The notes below the pieces were generated by a model. The model saw only the letters and a program-made list of their open reading frames with translations, made no database searches and was not told the origin of the DNA. Source: Chloroflexota bacterium (GTDB lineage Bacteria; Chloroflexota; Limnocylindria; Limnocylindrales; CSP1-4). From it: a stretch of 15,347 bases of DNA. A program made the position numbers and the translations under genes. Of the stretch, positions 13,316 to 15,347 are shown one piece after another; position 1 is the stretch's first letter, and each line of letters begins with the position of its first letter. Location of the stretch: the NCBI GenBank assembly GCA_021777365.1, contig JAJYDP010000035.1:1-15347 (forward strand), read 5' to 3'.

Positions 13316-13845
13316 GCTTCGCCCCCGGGGCGGTCTCGCCAGTGGCTCGGCGCAGTCAGGTGACCTGGACATGAGCCGCGCGTAAACGCCCCTCGCAATG
13401 GCCCCCTGCTACGCGACGGGGAGGTTCACTGCAAGATGCCGGGAGGACCAACGGACCTGCCATTCGGCATGCGGTGACTGCTCGCACCACGCCCAACGGG
13501 GCCCCTCGCTGGGGCACACGCCATGGCGTGCCAGTACTCAGCCTTCTGGGATCCTCCAGAACCACCGGCGACCAACGATGTCAGGAGGCCTGCGCGGCCC
13601 GGAACGTGCACGCGGTGTGTGCCACGCACGGCCCTCGCCAGCCCAGACAGCGCACCACGGACGCCAGCGGCAATCGGCGCGCGATCCTCGAGCGGCCCCA
13701 GCCTGCCCGTGAGGCCCGACTGGACCAGGGTGACGTCGCGCACGGGCAGGCCGACAACTACCGTCTCGTCCGCTGCGGTGCCACCGCCCGAGCCGCCCGA
13801 GTGCGACCTGGGTGAGCGGGCAGCCCATGCCGCTCGCCGCCAGGA
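13316..13845. other. Long noncoding or degenerate stretch
   Basis: These 530 bases lie between two minus-strand genes. Open frames exist on both strands but show no signal peptide, membrane helix or motif that I recognise, and several only continue a frame of the nitroreductase gene. A perfect 14-base palindrome (CACGCCATGGCGTG, 13517-13530) is present but unexplained. The stretch should hold the hydrolase promoter near its left end. It may also include decayed coding sequence. Confidence 0.35.
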
Positions 13846-14343
13846 TCACGCTGCCGAGGAGGCGGGTCCCGCCGCTGGCACCAGTCGAACGACCGGGAAC
13901 GCCCGATCTGTCGCCCGCGCGTAGCGCTCGTAGTCGGGAGAGAGCTCGAGGATCCGGGCCCACCATCCTGCGGCCTCCTCGCCCTCCAGGCGCTCTGGGA
14001 CGACGGACGTCCGCTGGCCGGCGATGTGGACCTCGGCGCGGCGGCGCGCCATGAGGTTCAGGTACCACGCGGGGTCTGTCGCCCCGCCGTCGTTCGTGGC
14101 GACGACGACGAAGGCGTCGCCGTCGGGGAAGTACTGGAGCACCACGTCCCGCTGCCGCCCGGTCTTGCGCCCGACGGTCGACAGCACGAGGGCGTGTACC
14201 CCGTACCGCTTGGCGAGCGATCCTCGCGTCCGAAGCATGAGCCAGACGCCGAGACGAGACAGCCGCCGGTCGACCTGGCGGTGGACGAGGAGCGCGATCC
14301 GTTCGCGACCCGAGAGGCGGTGCGGCGTTGTGCCGGCGTTCAT
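13846..14343 (-). CDS. Deazaflavin (F420)-dependent nitroreductase-family protein
   Basis: This 165-residue protein belongs to the Ddn-like split-barrel family. The hallmark stretch LVLSTVGRKTGRQRDVVLQY is followed by FVVVATNDGGATDPAWYLNL, then AEVHIAGQRTSV and a C-terminal helix region (WARILELSPDYERYARATDR) ending in VVRLVP. The GRKTGR segment contacts the F420 phosphate in characterised relatives, and the PAWYLNL motif shapes the pocket. It should reduce or bind a substrate with F420H2, though some relatives use flavin or heme. ATG at 14343 gives the usual family length; further ATGs at 14403 and 14448 are in frame. It is divergent from a second family member. Confidence 0.85.
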   Translation of the reverse strand: MNAGTTPHRLSGRERIALLVHRQVDRRLSRLGVWLMLRTRGSLAKRYGVHALVLSTVGRKTGRQRDVVLQYFPDGDAFVVVATNDGGATDPAWYLNLMARRRAEVHIAGQRTSVVPERLEGEEAAGWWARILELSPDYERYARATDRAFPVVRLVPAAGPASSAA

Positions 14344-14480
14344 GGCGGGAAGGATGACGTGTCCTGGGCGCGGCGCCAGAGCCAGTCGGCCGGCGGCCCT
14401 CATCGGGAGCCGAGCCACGACCTGGCTCTCAGATCTCCCGAACCACATCCGACGCTGACGACGACCCAGCTCGAGCCGAG

Positions 14481-14486
14481 TAGTCT
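14481..14486 (+). promoter_or_regulatory. Putative -10 box, leaderless start of the second nitroreductase-family gene
   Basis: TAGTCT ends 6 nt before the ATG at 14493, and there is no Shine-Dalgarno between them. The layout matches the boxes before the antitoxins at 4552 and 7264. Confidence 0.45.
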
Positions 14487-14492
14487 GCAGCG

Positions 14493-15023
14493 ATGAACGC
14501 CGGTCAGGAGGAGACAGGGCGAGCCGACCCTCGTCAGCGCCTCGCGGTCCCGCTCTTCCGCGTCATCGGCCCCGTCGTTCGACTGGTCCTTCGTCAAGGG
14601 CTGCCGGCGGGCCCCAATGTCATCCTGACCGTCCGCGGTCGCGTGTCTGGACGACCCTACTCGACGCCGGTTGCCATGTGGGACTTCGAGGGGCGGCGCT
14701 TCGTCCAGGCATCGTTCGGCGAGGTCGCCTGGGTCCGCAACCTGCGTGCCTCGGGCGAAGCCGTCGTCCGCCGCGGCTCGTGGTCGCAGGCGATGCGCGC
14801 CAGAGAGCTGGATCCGGAAGAAGCCGGGATCCTCATGCGGAACGCGCTTGCTGGTTTCGGACGCCGCCGTCTGCTCAGGGTGCTGCTCGGTCCGACAGTT
14901 CGGCCGCCGGTGGCGATCCTCCACCGGTATCGGCTCAGGGTCGATGGCCGGCTCGAGGACTACATCGCCGAAGGCCGTCGCCATCCGCTGTTCGAGCTGT
15001 TCGCCGAGTCGGCGAGCGCGTAG
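14493..15023 (+). CDS. Nitroreductase/deazaflavin-dependent oxidoreductase-family protein
   Basis: This 176-residue protein is a more distant member of the same split-barrel family. Residues about 40-90 carry VILTVRGRVSGRPYSTPVAM, then FVQASFGEVAWVRNLRASGE and AVVRRGSWSQAM, matching the order of motifs in the neighbour (GRxSGRxxxTPV, W-xN-L). The rest is helical and basic (AGFGRRRLLRVLLGPTVRPP) and the C-terminus is HPLFELFAES. The phosphate-loop lysine of the neighbour is replaced by Val here (GRVSGR against GRKTGR), so the cofactor may differ. It is divergent from the first member with about 150 bp between, and it ends 14 nt before the convergent TetR gene. Confidence 0.82.
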   Translation: MNAGQEETGRADPRQRLAVPLFRVIGPVVRLVLRQGLPAGPNVILTVRGRVSGRPYSTPVAMWDFEGRRFVQASFGEVAWVRNLRASGEAVVRRGSWSQAMRARELDPEEAGILMRNALAGFGRRRLLRVLLGPTVRPPVAILHRYRLRVDGRLEDYIAEGRRHPLFELFAESASA

Positions 15024-15037
15024 CCGGGGAAGCGCGG

Positions 15038-15347
15038 TCAATAGTCTTCGCGGTCGGGCTTCGGGTCGCGCCAAGGTGGCGGTGGCGACATCGGCTCGGC
15101 TCCTGCGCACCGGTCCCGCCCGCGCCGTCCCGCCCGCACGCTCCCGCCACTGCGGCCCGGCGCTCCGGAGCTGCCGACGCCCGAGGCCGCGGCGACCAGC
15201 CCCAAGAGGATGTCCGCGACCTCGGCCCGTCGGGCGTCGAGCTCGCCCGGCTCGAGCTCGAGGGTGGCCGAGAGCCACGGCCCGAGCGTCGCGAGCGAGA
15301 ACAGGGCGGCGCCGAGCACGGCGGCGACGAGGTCGGGGTCGGGCAGC
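15038..15347 (-). CDS. TetR-family regulator, C-terminal part (5' part outside window)
   Basis: Only the last 102 or so codons lie in the window. The first visible part (VLGAALFSLATLGPWLSATL, ELEPGELDARR, DILLGLVAAASGVGSSGAPG) matches the C-terminus of the TetR protein at 1495-2184 almost residue for residue. At the DNA level 15130-15347 matches 1527-1744 at about 203 of 218 positions. After GGSVRA the two diverge completely; this copy has a longer Pro/Asp/Arg-rich tail ending EDY. The helix-turn-helix lies beyond the right edge, so the family call rests on this match. Confidence 0.8.
   Translation of the reverse strand, partial: LPDPDLVAAVLGAALFSLATLGPWLSATLELEPGELDARRAEVADILLGLVAAASGVGSSGAPGRSGGSVRAGRRGRDRCAGAEPMSPPPPWRDPKPDREDY

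Noticed and set aside
13517..13530. Perfect 14-base palindrome CACGCCATGGCGTG as an operator
   Set aside because: It occurs once, is not placed near a start codon and lies in a degenerate stretch. Chance is plausible in GC-rich DNA.
13426..13743. A possible 105-residue minus-strand protein between nitroreductase and hydrolase
   Set aside because: There is no motif, no signal or membrane segment and no ribosome site. The composition looks like a noncoding GC-rich frame.

Overview
The window is GC-rich DNA with dense coding on both strands. Its gene types include a zinc-ribbon class III cyclase fused to an AAA ATPase, two deazaflavin (F420)-type nitroreductase-family proteins, a mycothiol-synthase-like double GNAT protein, several VapBC modules, and genes whose start codon sits 6-7 nt after a TANNNT box, as in leaderless transcripts. 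Together these suggest a free-living Chloroflexota or Actinomycetota bacterium, with Chloroflexota favoured. No rRNA or other marker is present, so the phylum is an inference.

Layout. 1-2184 (minus): a TetR regulator followed by a zinc-ribbon/cyclase/ATPase protein that runs off the left edge. 2185-2353: a divergent control region with two near-identical 20-bp palindromes. 2354-2803 (plus): a small exported protein of unknown function. 3115-4077 (minus): a double-domain GNAT acetyltransferase. 4552-8634: a defence/addiction-like island. It holds a Phd-type VapBC pair, a truncated MarR fragment joined head to head with a truncated NmrA-like reductase fragment, an AbrB-type VapBC pair on the minus strand, a decayed vapC remnant, a ribbon-helix-helix VapBC pair, and a MazF toxin whose MazE partner is reduced to one helix. 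8911-11085 (plus): a three-gene cluster of two small membrane proteins and a secreted Asp-box (beta-propeller) protein. 11243-13315 (minus): a four-helix membrane protein and a lipoprotein alpha/beta-hydrolase of the tripeptidyl-aminopeptidase type. 13846-15023: two divergent nitroreductase-family proteins. 15038 to the end: the C-terminus of a second TetR protein, about 93% identical in DNA to the matching part of the first.

The most unusual structure is a set of four short same-strand repeats ending in the same 16 bases, CCTCTCGCCCCGACCA. They look like decayed 3' halves of a proline tRNA, including the CCA end. They lie at 3012-3027, 6457-6472, 7352-7367 and 8666-8681 (coordinates of the invariant 16-mer). 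Every interval between neighbouring copies contains a toxin-antitoxin module. This looks like a stepwise-built island in which each arrival left a tRNA-end scar, although no integrase is visible. Several junctions inside the island are clear deletions: MarR/NmrA, MazE/MazF and the vapC remnant. The island has therefore been both accreting and eroding.
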